From Collinsella sp. (GTDB lineage: Bacteria > Actinomycetota > Coriobacteriia > Coriobacteriales > Coriobacteriaceae), in contig JAGZSF010000010.1 in assembly GCA_018381235.1 (NCBI GenBank), positions 124,001 to 188,000 on the forward strand: 64,000 nt of DNA, given 5' to 3'. The position numbers were made by a program, and so were the translations under genes. A model generated the notes under the pieces. It was not told the DNA's origin. It saw only the letters and a list, made by a program, of their open reading frames with translations, and ran no database searches. Shown in pieces: positions 19,579-28,765 of this stretch (position 1 is the first letter of the stretch; the number at the start of each line of letters is the position of its first letter).

Positions 19579-20382
19579 ATGCCCCCATGCAATAATCAGC
19601 AGACTATTGAGTTGGACAGTACGACCTGGACTGCTCTCAACGAGCTCGCGCTTGCAATCCACGCATCACACGGTGTCGATAAGCTGCAAAAGGAGACCCT
19701 CGAGGGAACGACAGGGCTCGTGCCCCATCGGATCGCCATGTTCGACCTGATCGAGGCAGCGGGCAGTGATGCCCCACGCTACGTCCACCCCGCAAGCAGC
19801 GGAATGGACGACCGCGCACTGAGCGACTACTACAACCGCTACGCCGCGATGGACTATACAACATGGAGCTTTGACTTACATAAGGTCGGCGTCTACCGCG
19901 ACCTCGACCTCGTCGACGTCGAGCGACGCGATGCCACGCCCATCTATCGCAAATGGATGGAACCGCAGGGCGTCTACTTTGGCTGTACGGCCACGCTCGC
20001 GCACAACGACAGCCCGCTAGGAAGCATCACCCTGTTTCGTGAACGCACGGCCGGAGACTTCACCGACACCGAGCTCGCAATCCTGCTCGAAGTCGCTCGG
20101 CACGCGAGCCTCGCGCTCGCCAACCTCTATCCTCGGGGCATTAAACTCACCCAGACAGAAGACACAAACCAGCTAAATGCTTTCATTACAGAACACAATA
20201 TCCAACCGCGCGAAGCCGAAGTCATGCGGCTCATGCTCGACGGCAAAACGAACAAACAGATGGCAAACGAGCTATTCATAAGCGAGTCAACCGTCAAGAA
20301 GCATGTCAACGCCATCTATCGCAAGCTCGGCGTCAGCAACCGCCTGGGCCTCATGACTGCCACGCAAAACATCCCGCGATAA
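19579..20382 (+). CDS. LuxR-family regulator with N-terminal sensor domain
   Basis: The 267-residue soluble protein ends in a LuxR helix-turn-helix (IQPREAEVMRLMLDGKTNKQMANELFISESTVKKHVNAIYRKLGV, split here only for reading). The first 190 residues resemble a GAF-like sensor. ATG at 19579 has AAAGGA 6 bases before it. It is divergent from aguA, so control of agmatine use is a reasonable guess. It differs from the two membrane-bound LuxR proteins elsewhere in the window. Confidence 0.82.
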   Translation: MPPCNNQQTIELDSTTWTALNELALAIHASHGVDKLQKETLEGTTGLVPHRIAMFDLIEAAGSDAPRYVHPASSGMDDRALSDYYNRYAAMDYTTWSFDLHKVGVYRDLDLVDVERRDATPIYRKWMEPQGVYFGCTATLAHNDSPLGSITLFRERTAGDFTDTELAILLEVARHASLALANLYPRGIKLTQTEDTNQLNAFITEHNIQPREAEVMRLMLDGKTNKQMANELFISESTVKKHVNAIYRKLGVSNRLGLMTATQNIPR

Positions 20383-20383
20383 A

Positions 20384-20420
20384 AAAGGGCGCCCTCCATG
20401 CAGAGAACGCCCTTTGATTT
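20384..20420 (+). terminator. Terminator of the soluble LuxR gene
   Basis: AAAGGGCG and CGCCCTTT form a stem directly after the stop codon, followed by GATTT. Confidence 0.65.
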
Positions 20421-20458
20421 CGCCATTTGAATTAGTGTCGGCTCTGGCTCAAAGAGTA

Positions 20459-20737
20459 GACAGGTTTATTTTGGCAGGTTTTATCTGGGCAAATGTCAGC
20501 CGCCGCGAGGGAGCTGCCTTCCCTCGCGGCGGTCTTCTAGCAGAAAAACCAAGTGAGTAGGCTTTTTGCAGGAGGTCAAGCACGCCCCAAAACGCCACAG
20601 CTCTGACCTGCGGTTTTATTGAGTATTTGTTGCGATGTGCTCGGCATATCCAAATAAGTCTACTCACTTGCATCTAAGACGCACCAGATAGGCAAAAACC
20701 GCCGCAAAAAGGGGGCCGGTTCCCTTCGCGGCAGCCG
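20459..20737. repeat. Composite palindromic element, family R1, copy a
   Basis: The core at 20551-20669 is 119 bp, bounded by the inverted ends AAGTGAGTAGGCTTTTT / AATAAGTCTACTCACTT. On both sides lie GC hairpins of the CCGCCGCGAGGGA type, and the left end is the AACCTGCC unit. The whole composite recurs in the opposite orientation at 37733-38013, and both cores are exactly 119 bp. No protein is encoded, so it looks like a MITE. It sits between convergent genes. Confidence 0.82.
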
Positions 20738-20754
20738 TTAATACGCCGAGCTTG

Positions 20755-21924
20755 TTATCGTAAAAGCCAATCACGCGCCGAAACCACACTACAGTCTTTC
20801 GACTCATACGTTGAGCCCACGCGGGCCACAACATAGCGCGCATCTTTTGCAATGTCGATCTCATCGCATACAGTCTGTAGATGGCGGGCGTACTTATCGT
20901 GATACGTTCTGGATGATTTTATTTCGATAGCCTTGGGACTCCCTGAGTTTGTACAGTCGAGCAAATCGATTTCACGCTTGCTGTCGTCCCTATAGAAATA
21001 CAGCTCGGGATTCTCGCCCACGTTGAGATGGCTCTTCGCCGTTTCGGAAACGATGAGGTTTTCGAAAACGGCCCCCAGATAAGGGCTCTCCAATAGTTGC
21101 TCCAGTGATCCAATTTTGAGCAAGTAGCAGAGCAGCCCCGTGTCGTAAAAATAGAGCTTGGGCGTTTTAGTTAGACGCTTCTTGGCATTTGCATAATAGG
21201 GCTGCAGCGAAAACGTCAGGTAGCTCTGCTCCAGAATGGACAACCAGCTTTTAATGGTCGATACGCTCACGCCCGTATCTCGAGAAAGCGAGGATATATT
21301 GATGAGGGCACCGACGCTCTGAGCAATTATGGACAGAAACTTATGAAACTCCGCCTTATTGCGCACATCAAGCAAGCCCACAACATCGCGCTCAACATAG
21401 GTATCGATATAGCTGGGAAAATAAACCGAGGACGGCATTCCGGCGGAACGCAGGCGAGGGTATCCCCCTTCGAGCGCGAACAAATCCACTTCCAGCTGCC
21501 CCTGCTGGCCCCTCTCCGCTTCTCGAAACGATAATGGCAGCAATTTTAAGATCCCGACTCGCCCGGCAAGAGACTGCCCGATGCTTTTCATCATCAAAAA
21601 GTTTTGCGAGCCTGTAAGGATGTATTGACCGGCGTCTCCCCGCTCATCCGAAACAACCTGGATCATTGAAAACAAATCCGGGGCGTATTGCGCCTCATCG
21701 ATGATGAGTCCGCCCTTTCGGTTGCGGATAAAACTCACCGGATCCTCCAAGGCCGCGCGCCTCGTTTGAGGGTCCTCAAGCGTGACGTAGGAATAGTCGG
21801 GAAAGGCATGCCGAACCAGCGTAGACTTACCACTCTGCCTAGGCCCTGTCAACGACACAACAGGAAACCAGCCTGCCATGCGAATGAGCAACTCATGCAA
21901 ATCCCTGTTAATGAACTCAGCCAT
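20755..21924 (-). CDS. AAA+ ATPase with DUF4143 domain
   Basis: The 389-residue protein has an N-terminal ATPase: Walker A GPRQSGKST (about residues 26-34), Walker B GLIIDEAQY, and sensor region YILTGSQNF. The C-terminal DUF4143 part has YERDVVGLLDVRN-type and YFYDTGLLCYLL blocks and a nuclease-like fold with REIDLL and AIEIKSS. ATG at 21924 is chosen because AAGGGG lies 7 bases upstream. The family is widespread and functionally unclear. Three iterons with a 23-bp period lie upstream. A second DUF4143 ATPase is at 47480-48781. Confidence 0.88.
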   Translation of the reverse strand: MAEFINRDLHELLIRMAGWFPVVSLTGPRQSGKSTLVRHAFPDYSYVTLEDPQTRRAALEDPVSFIRNRKGGLIIDEAQYAPDLFSMIQVVSDERGDAGQYILTGSQNFLMMKSIGQSLAGRVGILKLLPLSFREAERGQQGQLEVDLFALEGGYPRLRSAGMPSSVYFPSYIDTYVERDVVGLLDVRNKAEFHKFLSIIAQSVGALINISSLSRDTGVSVSTIKSWLSILEQSYLTFSLQPYYANAKKRLTKTPKLYFYDTGLLCYLLKIGSLEQLLESPYLGAVFENLIVSETAKSHLNVGENPELYFYRDDSKREIDLLDCTNSGSPKAIEIKSSRTYHDKYARHLQTVCDEIDIAKDARYVVARVGSTYESKDCSVVSARDWLLR

Positions 21925-21949
21925 ATCAACGCCCCTTATTACGCTGTTA

Positions 21950-22010
21950 CCATAATCGAATAGTTTCATTCTCCATAATCTTATAGTAGCGTTTACCATA
22001 ATCTTATAGT
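21950..22010. repeat. Three iterons upstream of the DUF4143 ATPase (23-bp period)
   Basis: CCATAATCGAATAGT (21950), CCATAATCTTATAGT (21973) and CCATAATCTTATAGT (21996) are spaced exactly 23 bp apart. They start 26 bases upstream of the ATPase start codon and probably cover its promoter. They look like binding sites for a self-regulating DNA-binding protein. Confidence 0.8.
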
Positions 22011-22063
22011 AACCCAGTTCAAAAGCATTATTTATAGAGCCGAAATCTCAGACCCTAAATAAC

Positions 22064-22104
22064 AAAAGCCACCACAATGGGGGCTGTCCCCATTGTGGTG
22101 GCTT
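22064..22104 (-). terminator. Terminator of the MATE gene
   Basis: AAGCCACCACAATGGGG and CCCCATTGTGGTGGCTT form a 17-bp stem; on the minus strand it is followed by TTGTTATTT. Confidence 0.82.
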
Positions 22105-22152
22105 GCAGGCGAGTTAACTTGTTCGACTATCGTACGCCAGCCATGTCCGAGC

Positions 22153-23529
22153 CTAGAGCGTGGCAAGGCGCTTGGACTCGTGCGCGGCGAGCGCAATGGA
22201 GATGATGCCAGTAATGGCATCGGCCACCACCAGGGCGATCCACACGCCCTCGACACCCATCATGTTGCCGAGGAGGTACATAAGCGGCACCGAGCAGATC
22301 ACATAGCGAAGCAGGCCCGTAAACGTGGCGACACCCACCTTCTCGACCGCCTGGAAATACATCGACATGGTCATGGCAAGATAGCCCAGGGCAACAGCCA
22401 GGATGACAGTACGCGTGGCGTTGGCGGCAACCTCAACGAGCGCAGGATCGCTGCCGGCAAAGAAGGCGCACACCGGGGTGGCGGCAAGCCAGAGCGCGAC
22501 GGTGACCAGCGCCAGCGTCACAACCTGGTACTTAAGCGTGCAGGAGAGCGTCTCCTTAAGGCGTGCCCAAGCCTTTGCGCCGGCGTTGAAGGCAGCGATG
22601 GGCTGCAGACCGTAGGAGAAGCACTGGGCAACCATCATGGTAATGTAGAGGATGTAGCCGTTGATCACGCCAAAGGCTGCGATGTAGAGCGAGCCCATGT
22701 CGCCGCCGAGCGAACCCAAAAGCGAGTTGGCAACGGTATTAAAGATAAAGGTCGCACCCTGGACCAGGAAGAACGGGAAGCCGATCTTGAAGATCTGGCC
22801 GCAGATGGCGAGGTCGAGCTTAAGGTCGGCCAGGCTAATCTGGAGCTGGGACTTTTTGCCCCCGATGAACCAGAAGATACCGATGGCCCAGATACCGATG
22901 GAAAGCCCGTAGTACACGCCGGCGCCCATAACGCCAAACTTGAGCACAAACGTGGAAAGCGCGAGCCAACAGATGGCGACGATGGCCGAAACGGTCATGA
23001 GGTTGGCCTGGATCTGAACCTTCTCGTCCACACGCATCACAGCGGTGATCATCTGGCCAATGACCGTGAGCGGCAGCAGCACGGCGAAGGTGCGCACGCC
23101 GGCAACGGTATCGGCCATGATGTCGGGCGTGGCGCCAAAGAATGTGCAGATGGGCTCGGTAAACACTGCCATCACCACAGCAAGCAGCACACTCACGATC
23201 GTGGTGAGCCAAAAGCCCTGGCTAAAAGCCTTGCTTGCGCCCTTGATGTCGCCGGCACCCAAAAGGTTGCCCACCACGGCGGGCACGCCGGTGCCAAACA
23301 GGTTGCCAAAGGCCAGGTTGATGTACTCGACCGACATAATGATCGAGACACATGCCAGGCCGTGGGCACCTAGGCCCCAACCCATCACGAGGCCCTCAAG
23401 GACCACCATGATGATCTGGGCGAGCATGCCCTGGCCGGTGACGATGGTGTACTTACGCACCAGACCGGGAATCGGTTGGGAGGCGAGCTCGCGCTCCTCC
23501 TCCACGGCAGCGGTTACTTCTTCTGCCAT
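22153..23529 (-). CDS. MATE-family multidrug/cation efflux transporter
   Basis: The 458-residue integral membrane protein has about twelve hydrophobic segments in two similar halves with the MATE pattern (GLGAHGLACVSIIMSVEYI..., LFGTGVPAVVGNLLGAGD; GDMGSLYIAAFGVINGY...). ATG at 23529 has GGGGAG 4 bases upstream. It is 88 bp downstream of an amidohydrolase gene on the same strand, and the pair probably forms one transcript. Substrate unknown. Confidence 0.87.
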   Translation of the reverse strand: MAEEVTAAVEEERELASQPIPGLVRKYTIVTGQGMLAQIIMVVLEGLVMGWGLGAHGLACVSIIMSVEYINLAFGNLFGTGVPAVVGNLLGAGDIKGASKAFSQGFWLTTIVSVLLAVVMAVFTEPICTFFGATPDIMADTVAGVRTFAVLLPLTVIGQMITAVMRVDEKVQIQANLMTVSAIVAICWLALSTFVLKFGVMGAGVYYGLSIGIWAIGIFWFIGGKKSQLQISLADLKLDLAICGQIFKIGFPFFLVQGATFIFNTVANSLLGSLGGDMGSLYIAAFGVINGYILYITMMVAQCFSYGLQPIAAFNAGAKAWARLKETLSCTLKYQVVTLALVTVALWLAATPVCAFFAGSDPALVEVAANATRTVILAVALGYLAMTMSMYFQAVEKVGVATFTGLLRYVICSVPLMYLLGNMMGVEGVWIALVVADAITGIISIALAAHESKRLATL

Positions 23530-23616
23530 TGTTCTCCCCTTTCCTTGAGAGAGTAGTGCTGAATGGATGTCAGGCGGCTGACAACTGGCACCAAGCCGCC
23601 CAATCAAACGATGGCG

Positions 23617-25245
23617 CTATGCCTCAAAGACCACCTTGCCGGCGATCATCGTGAGGGCTGCGGTAGCCTCGAGCACCTCGGCCGGCTCGCAATCAAAGAG
23701 ATTGCGGTCGAGCACGCAGATATCTGCCTGTTTGCCGCACGCGAGCGTGCCGATGCGGTCCTCGGCATGCATGGCGTAGGCGCTGCCATAGGTGTAGGCG
23801 CGCAGAGCCTCGGCCATGGTAATGCGCTCCTGGGGGAACCAGCCCTCAGGGTTGGAACCGTCCTCGAGCATGCGGAAGACCGCGCCGTACACCTCCTCCA
23901 TGGGCTCCAAGCCCACAACGGGGAAGTCACTGCCCAGGTGCACCACGGCTCCGCTGGCAAGCAGGCTATGCAGGGGCCACGAAAGCGCGGCACGCTCGGG
24001 ACCCACGGCTTCGTCCTTGGCAAGGTCAGCCATATCGAGCAGCATGTGCCACGGCTGCATGCCGGGGCAGACGCCGAGCTCGGCATAACGCGGCATATCC
24101 TCGGGTTGAACCGTCTCGTTGTGCTCCATGGAGTGGCGACAATCCCGCTTGCCATGCAAGCGCTCGCCCTCCTCAAAGCAATCGAGCACAAAACGCACCG
24201 AGCGATCGCCGATTGCATGGATGCGCGTGTCAACGCCCCATTCCTGCGCCCTCAGGATGGCAGCACGGATGCGCTCCGGCTCCTCCGCGGGCTCACCACA
24301 GGTGTCGGGTGCGTTGCTATAGGGTTCAAGCATCCAGGCGGTATGGTCGGAGCACACACCATCAAGGAACTGCTTAAAGCCGTGCCACTCCACCTGCGTA
24401 CCCGGGAAGGCGTATTTCTCCTTGATCTGCTCGAGCGTCAAGGACTCGTTTTCGAACAGGTCGGTGTACAGGAACACGCGCAGCGGCAAGTCGCCCTTGG
24501 CATTAAGACCTGCCAACACCGCATACGGGTTTTCCATGCTCACAAACGTAGGATTGACCATGCCGACCGTAGTGATTCCCAGGGCATTGGCGCGCCGGGC
24601 GGTTTTTGCAAACGACGCGTCAACAACCTCGGGCGCTGGGTCGTAGACCTCGTCCATAAAGAAGGCGCCGGCGTTGTTGGAAAACACGCCCGTCAGATTG
24701 CCGTCGGCATCCTTAAGGATCTTGCCGCCTGCGGGATCGGGCGTCTGCGAAGTTACTCCCACCTTGTTGATGGCGCAGGTATTGGCACTAAAGGTATGCA
24801 AGTCAACCTGCTGCAGAAATACCGGGCGGTCGGAGATGTACTCATCGATCATCGCGGCCGTGGGCATCTCGGGGACATCCCACTGGAACTGGATAATCTG
24901 GCAGCCCAGAATCCACTCGTTATCGGGATGGTCGGCCGCAAACGCCACGACACGTTCCATCGCCATCTCAAAACTGGTGCAGTCGATGAGGTTGACGGCA
25001 AAATCGGGGTCGGTCATAAACGCGCCCTGGGCAAAATGCGTGTGCGAGTCGATCAGGCCGGGCATGACGAGCTGGTCGCCAAAGTCGCGCACCTCGGTAT
25101 CGGGACCGATAAACGGTGCCAGGTGAGCATCGTCACCGCAGGCAACGATTTTATCGCCCCGCACGGCAACGCCGCCCTTAAACGGCTCGAGCCCATCGCC
25201 GGTAAAGACGGCGTCGCTCTTGATAACTACATCAGCCTTGTCCAT
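23617..25245 (-). CDS. Amidohydrolase (YtcJ-like, amidohydrolase 3 family)
   Basis: The 542-residue metal-dependent hydrolase has the opening metal ligands HTHF (in MPGLIDSHTHFAQG), a later HAIGD block, HSMEHNE, and HLGSDFP with the conserved Asp. ATG at 25245 has GAGGAGG 6 bases upstream. Substrates in this family vary (amides, carbamates, formamides), so none is assigned. It is followed by the MATE gene and preceded by a membrane-LuxR gene, a combination that suggests an inducible small-molecule breakdown-and-export unit. Confidence 0.85.
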   Translation of the reverse strand: MDKADVVIKSDAVFTGDGLEPFKGGVAVRGDKIVACGDDAHLAPFIGPDTEVRDFGDQLVMPGLIDSHTHFAQGAFMTDPDFAVNLIDCTSFEMAMERVVAFAADHPDNEWILGCQIIQFQWDVPEMPTAAMIDEYISDRPVFLQQVDLHTFSANTCAINKVGVTSQTPDPAGGKILKDADGNLTGVFSNNAGAFFMDEVYDPAPEVVDASFAKTARRANALGITTVGMVNPTFVSMENPYAVLAGLNAKGDLPLRVFLYTDLFENESLTLEQIKEKYAFPGTQVEWHGFKQFLDGVCSDHTAWMLEPYSNAPDTCGEPAEEPERIRAAILRAQEWGVDTRIHAIGDRSVRFVLDCFEEGERLHGKRDCRHSMEHNETVQPEDMPRYAELGVCPGMQPWHMLLDMADLAKDEAVGPERAALSWPLHSLLASGAVVHLGSDFPVVGLEPMEEVYGAVFRMLEDGSNPEGWFPQERITMAEALRAYTYGSAYAMHAEDRIGTLACGKQADICVLDRNLFDCEPAEVLEATAALTMIAGKVVFEA

Positions 25246-25450
25246 GCGAGCCTCCTCAGGCATCTTTGGTTGTAACGCGGACGCACCGCCCGCGTGGGCA
25301 CTCGGTTGGGAGCGTAGCGCTCCCGCATCGGCGCGTGCCTACAAGCCGTGCTCGGACGTCTGTCCCACGTCCGCGGCTTCGCGCTACACCCATTGATACA
25401 CAGGGGCAAATCCGTGCCAAGGCCAGGGACCGCAAACGGTCAGTTTAAGC

Positions 25451-25478
25451 AGGTTTACACGCTTTACCTGCAGGTTTA
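25451..25478. promoter_or_regulatory. AAACCTGCAGGT motif upstream of the amidohydrolase gene
   Basis: In the 315-bp gap between the membrane-LuxR gene and the amidohydrolase, the minus strand reads TAAACCTGCAGGTAAAGCG then TGTAAACCT. Close relatives are found upstream of the putrescine carbamoyltransferase gene (33243-33266 and 33369-33382). Apart from this I see nothing else in the gap. Confidence 0.45.
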
Positions 25479-25560
25479 TTGTCTGAGATTATTACCGCTT
25501 CATTACGCCCAACGGTGTGGCCGCCCACACAGCAAGACCCGCATGCGAGGAAGAATGAGG

Positions 25561-26552
25561 TTAGGAACGCCAAAAGGTATCTATAAGGTCATCTCGGTTG
25601 GAGACGCCGCTTTTAACGTAGATGCGATGCAAGTGTGCCTTGACCGTGCCAGGGCTGATGACCAACTCGCTGGCGATGTTTTGGGCGTCGTTGCCCTTCA
25701 GCACCAGCGTGAGCACCTCCTGCTCGCGCCGTGACAGCTTATGGGCGTCGGCATAAATCACCACACGCGATGCGAGATCGTCCTCAGAGCTTGCGCTCTC
25801 GGCTGCCACGTCCTCATCGGCACGCGGATGACGGGCATACACACGCAGGATATGGCTAAACTGGCAAAAAAGCTGAGCCCGCATACCACGAGCAGTACGT
25901 TTTCGGAGATATTGCGCTCGGACAGATACCACAAAAAGAGGCCGATGACGGGGTTTTGGGAGTCGGGGCGGCAGAACAAGATCATGTAGGTGTCCTCGGC
26001 GATCACGCAAAACACAAGAACGAAGGCCACCTTCCAAAAGAGCTTTGAGCGGTCGAGGTCGAGTTTCTCAACACGCGTTGCTCTGTACCGGTAATGCCAG
26101 GCGGCATAGGCAAGACATCCTACATTACCCAGGTCACGCGTGAGCCAAAAGAGATACTGCTGCACCTCTCCGGCAGCGCCGCTGCGAGGCACCAGCAGCA
26201 ATTGCAAGATTGAAAACGGCACGATAGCGAGTCCGAGCATGCGCGACGTCGGTCTTTTGCGCAAGCGCGCAAACATCCATAGCACCACGCAGGCATAGAT
26301 GGCAATACCAAGCACGCAGCGCAGCAAGGGGTGCTGCAGCGGCTCGCTAAAGGTAACGGCGTAGTCGTATTTGAGCCGATTGTACTCGTCAAAAAAGATG
26401 ACCGACATATCGAGCATATAGAGCAAAAAACCCGCCGCGGCCACGAGGCTGTCGCGACGGCGCGTCATGAGCCAAACCACCAATGCCACGGCACTGGTCA
26501 CCAGAGCCACACCCATGATAATCGTGGTGTAGATATAGAACGCGAAACTCAT
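25561..26552 (-). pseudogene. Seven-helix membrane LuxR regulator with a frameshift
   Basis: From ATG at 26552 (GGGGAGG upstream) the frame encodes about seven membrane helices and the motif WYLSERNISENV, then runs into a wrong frame after a T6 run near 25870. The missing continuation, ending in the LuxR helix-turn-helix (KLSRREQEVLTLVLKGND, then SPGTVKAHLHRIYVKSG), is in the -1 frame and ends at 25561. One extra T would give a 330-residue protein parallel to the intact 321-residue paralogue at 38028-38993. It could be a true mutation, a phase-variable tract, programmed slippage or a sequencing error. Confidence 0.8.
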
Positions 26553-26622
26553 GCCCGCCTCCCCTGTCTAGATGCTGTGAGGATGTTGACAGATTCTTTG
26601 CCGCAAGATTAGACTCACCGAT

Positions 26623-26642
26623 TAAACGTACTGTATCGTTTA
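26623..26642. promoter_or_regulatory. Palindrome TAAACG...CGTTTA in the divergent gap
   Basis: TAAACG and CGTTTA flank 8 bases and lie between the membrane-LuxR gene (minus) and the small gene at 26681 (plus). Two TCACCGAT direct repeats (26615 and 26669) bracket it. It is a plausible regulator site. Confidence 0.45.
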
Positions 26643-26680
26643 GATAAACAAGCTGTGTCTCACCGATGAAAGGAGATGCC

Positions 26681-26872
26681 ATGACACCGATCGCTCCGCT
26701 CAAGATGCTCGTCGCGCCCGCCGCCAAGGCCATCACCCGACTCGGTTCTTCCATGACCTACGACAATGTCCCCTGCGCCGTTGAGGCGCGTTCGGACAGC
26801 TGCCCCTACCTGGGCCACGTCCCCTACTTTGCACCCAAGCTCGCATCTGATCCCGAGCAGCGTGAGCAGTAA
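26681..26872 (+). CDS. Small protein of unknown function (63 residues)
   Basis: The frame starts at an ATG with AAGGAG 6 bases upstream and encodes MTPIAPLKMLVAPAAKAITR and then a Cys-containing part (VPCAVEARSDSCPYLGHVPYF). The N-terminus is hydrophobic and amphipathic. I do not recognise the family. The good ribosome site, the divergent promoter shared with a LuxR gene and the absence of any competing gene on the other strand support it as real. It is convergent with the antiporter gene at 26908. Confidence 0.5.
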   Translation: MTPIAPLKMLVAPAAKAITRLGSSMTYDNVPCAVEARSDSCPYLGHVPYFAPKLASDPEQREQ

Positions 26873-26907
26873 TCCAAGATGCATCTAGCACCGCACAACT
26901 CGCGGCG

Positions 26908-28317
26908 CTACTGTTTTGGTGCAAAGCGACCTGTCCCCCTTGCGCCAACGCCGGGATTGTCGATGCTGCGGCCGCGGCGCGATATGAGGCGCGAAACCTC
27001 GCCCAGCAACACGCCGATCACCACACCCATGAGGATCGGCAACTTTGACATCTCGGCGGGCGAGCTGTTAAGCGGCACGATTGTCGCAACAATCGAAAGC
27101 ACGAGTTCTACCACCGGCACCGCAAGCGCTACCGCAAGCACCTTGCCCTCGAAGGGCGCGCGAAACACACGCGGGCGGTCGTCGTATTTACGCAGGCGCC
27201 AAAACGCCGGGAACATCGGGATATAGCTCATGAGCAGAAAGACGACGTTCATCGAGAAGAAGACCCAAAAGACGTCGGAACCTTCACCCAGCGGAATCTG
27301 AAGTAGCAGCACCAAGCTGGCAAAACAACCGTTAATGAGTGCCGAGCCGTTGGGCATGCCGGTCTTCTTGGACACCAGCGCAAAGGGACGCGGCATGTTG
27401 CCATGGCGCGCGGCATAGCTCGCCACGTTGTTGACGCCAAAGCTCCAACAGATCATGTTGGCAAACAGCGTTACCAGAAAGGCCACGCCCACGACCATCG
27501 TCAGCGGGTGAGCGCGCCCCACCATGGCGGCAACCGCGTCCACAATGCCCGAATCGAGTGAAAGCTGCTCGGTGGGAACCGCGGCTCCAATACCGATGCC
27601 ACAGATAATGTAGATCGCCGCGATGGCAACGCCACCGGCGATAACCGCCTTGGGGATATCGCGCGATGGGTTCTTCATCGTGCTGGCAAAGGTCGCGACC
27701 ACCTCAAAGCCCATAAAGTTGAATAGGATGATTGAAAGATACGTCAGTGAGTTAGTGTCTCCCAGATCGGGGACAAATGTCTTAAACGACATATCGTTGG
27801 CAAAGCCGTTGTTGCAGGCAAACCAGATGCCGATGATTCCCACCACGGCGGTAATGAGCACCTTGATGACGGCGCCGCCATCCATGACCCAATCGGCCTC
27901 GGCCACCGGCTGCATTGCCATGACCGTGACGCCCCACACAAAGGCAAGCTCGATGGCAATTCGGACCCCAAACGAAAATTCGATGCCCCATACCGCATTG
28001 ATGACACTGGGGAACATGCAGGCGATACTTGCCACCCACAGTGGAAAGTTGACCCAATAGCACCAGGAGCAGCGTGCACCCCAACGGTCTCCCAAGCCCA
28101 GGCGAACCCAGTCGTACAGGCCGCCCTCGGAATCGAACGCCGTACCGAGCTCGGCCACCACCAGGCCATAGGGAAGCAAAAACGTAATGATAAGGAAGAT
28201 CCACCAGAAGAACTGCACGTTACCCATGGCAGATGCCGGAGCAGCCGCCTCGATGGTAAAGACAACGCAGATAACCGAGAGGATGACCTCGAACAGGGAG
28301 AACTTTTTACCTGCCAT
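26908..28317 (-). CDS. APC-family amino acid/polyamine antiporter, copy 1
   Basis: The 469-residue protein has about twelve membrane helices and the glutamate:GABA/agmatine-putrescine antiporter pattern: APASAMGN near residue 26, AELGTAF, DWVRLGLG and FNFMGFEV. It is about 65 % similar by eye to the antiporter at 30438-31877. Placed downstream of agmatine deiminase copy 2, it most likely exchanges agmatine for putrescine (inference); glutamate or another amino acid is possible. AGGGGA lies 10 bases before the ATG. Confidence 0.83.
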   Translation of the reverse strand: MAGKKFSLFEVILSVICVVFTIEAAAPASAMGNVQFFWWIFLIITFLLPYGLVVAELGTAFDSEGGLYDWVRLGLGDRWGARCSWCYWVNFPLWVASIACMFPSVINAVWGIEFSFGVRIAIELAFVWGVTVMAMQPVAEADWVMDGGAVIKVLITAVVGIIGIWFACNNGFANDMSFKTFVPDLGDTNSLTYLSIILFNFMGFEVVATFASTMKNPSRDIPKAVIAGGVAIAAIYIICGIGIGAAVPTEQLSLDSGIVDAVAAMVGRAHPLTMVVGVAFLVTLFANMICWSFGVNNVASYAARHGNMPRPFALVSKKTGMPNGSALINGCFASLVLLLQIPLGEGSDVFWVFFSMNVVFLLMSYIPMFPAFWRLRKYDDRPRVFRAPFEGKVLAVALAVPVVELVLSIVATIVPLNSSPAEMSKLPILMGVVIGVLLGEVSRLISRRGRSIDNPGVGARGTGRFAPKQ

Positions 28318-28765
28318 GGCACGCTTCCCCTACAGCAAAAAGGATGGCATCTGTACCGAAGGCGCAGCCCAAGGTAGGGTTGCAGGCCGCGTCACCGGTG
28401 CAGGTGCCATCCCAAAGAGAAGAGAGGATGCAATTGTTGGACCAACGCTCGCGGAACAGGCGCGTGTAGATAACGATACACTGGTACATAGATACTCCGA
28501 TCAAAACGGCCGCGATTGCGACCGGAATCTTTTGGCAATTGAAGATGCGTCTGACCTGGGATATTCAAGCGAACAATTGGCCTAACCCGCAATAAATCCC
28601 AGATCAGACGCGTACTCAATCAAAGAGGCGGGCACTCCGAAGTGGAGGCAACGGAGTGCCCAAAGAAAAACCCAGCCGACCAAGACATCGAATAAACCGA
28701 CCATCAATGCCCCGAGATGGTCACGGTGCGATTCACCGACTGTCCGATTGATCGGCTGGGTTTCT
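28318..28765. other. Structured intergenic region downstream of agmatine deiminase copy 2
   Basis: No convincing gene. On the minus strand there is an inverted pair AAACCCAGCCGA / TCGGCTGGGTTT (28670-28763) enclosing GACCATC/GATGGTC, then a terminator-like GGGCACTCCG / CGGAGTGCCC (28630-28661), then GCGTCTGA-x-CTGGGAT / ATCCCAG-x-TCAGACGC (28546-28610). The rest, to the antiporter start, is unremarkable. Confidence 0.5.

Noticed and set aside
20459..20737. R1 element as an insertion sequence
   Set aside because: There is no transposase frame in or near either copy; it is at most a non-autonomous element.
21950..22010. Tandem repeats as a CRISPR array
   Set aside because: Only three short units with 8-base gaps, no long unique spacers and no cas genes. 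They are iterons. The same holds for 47353-47440.
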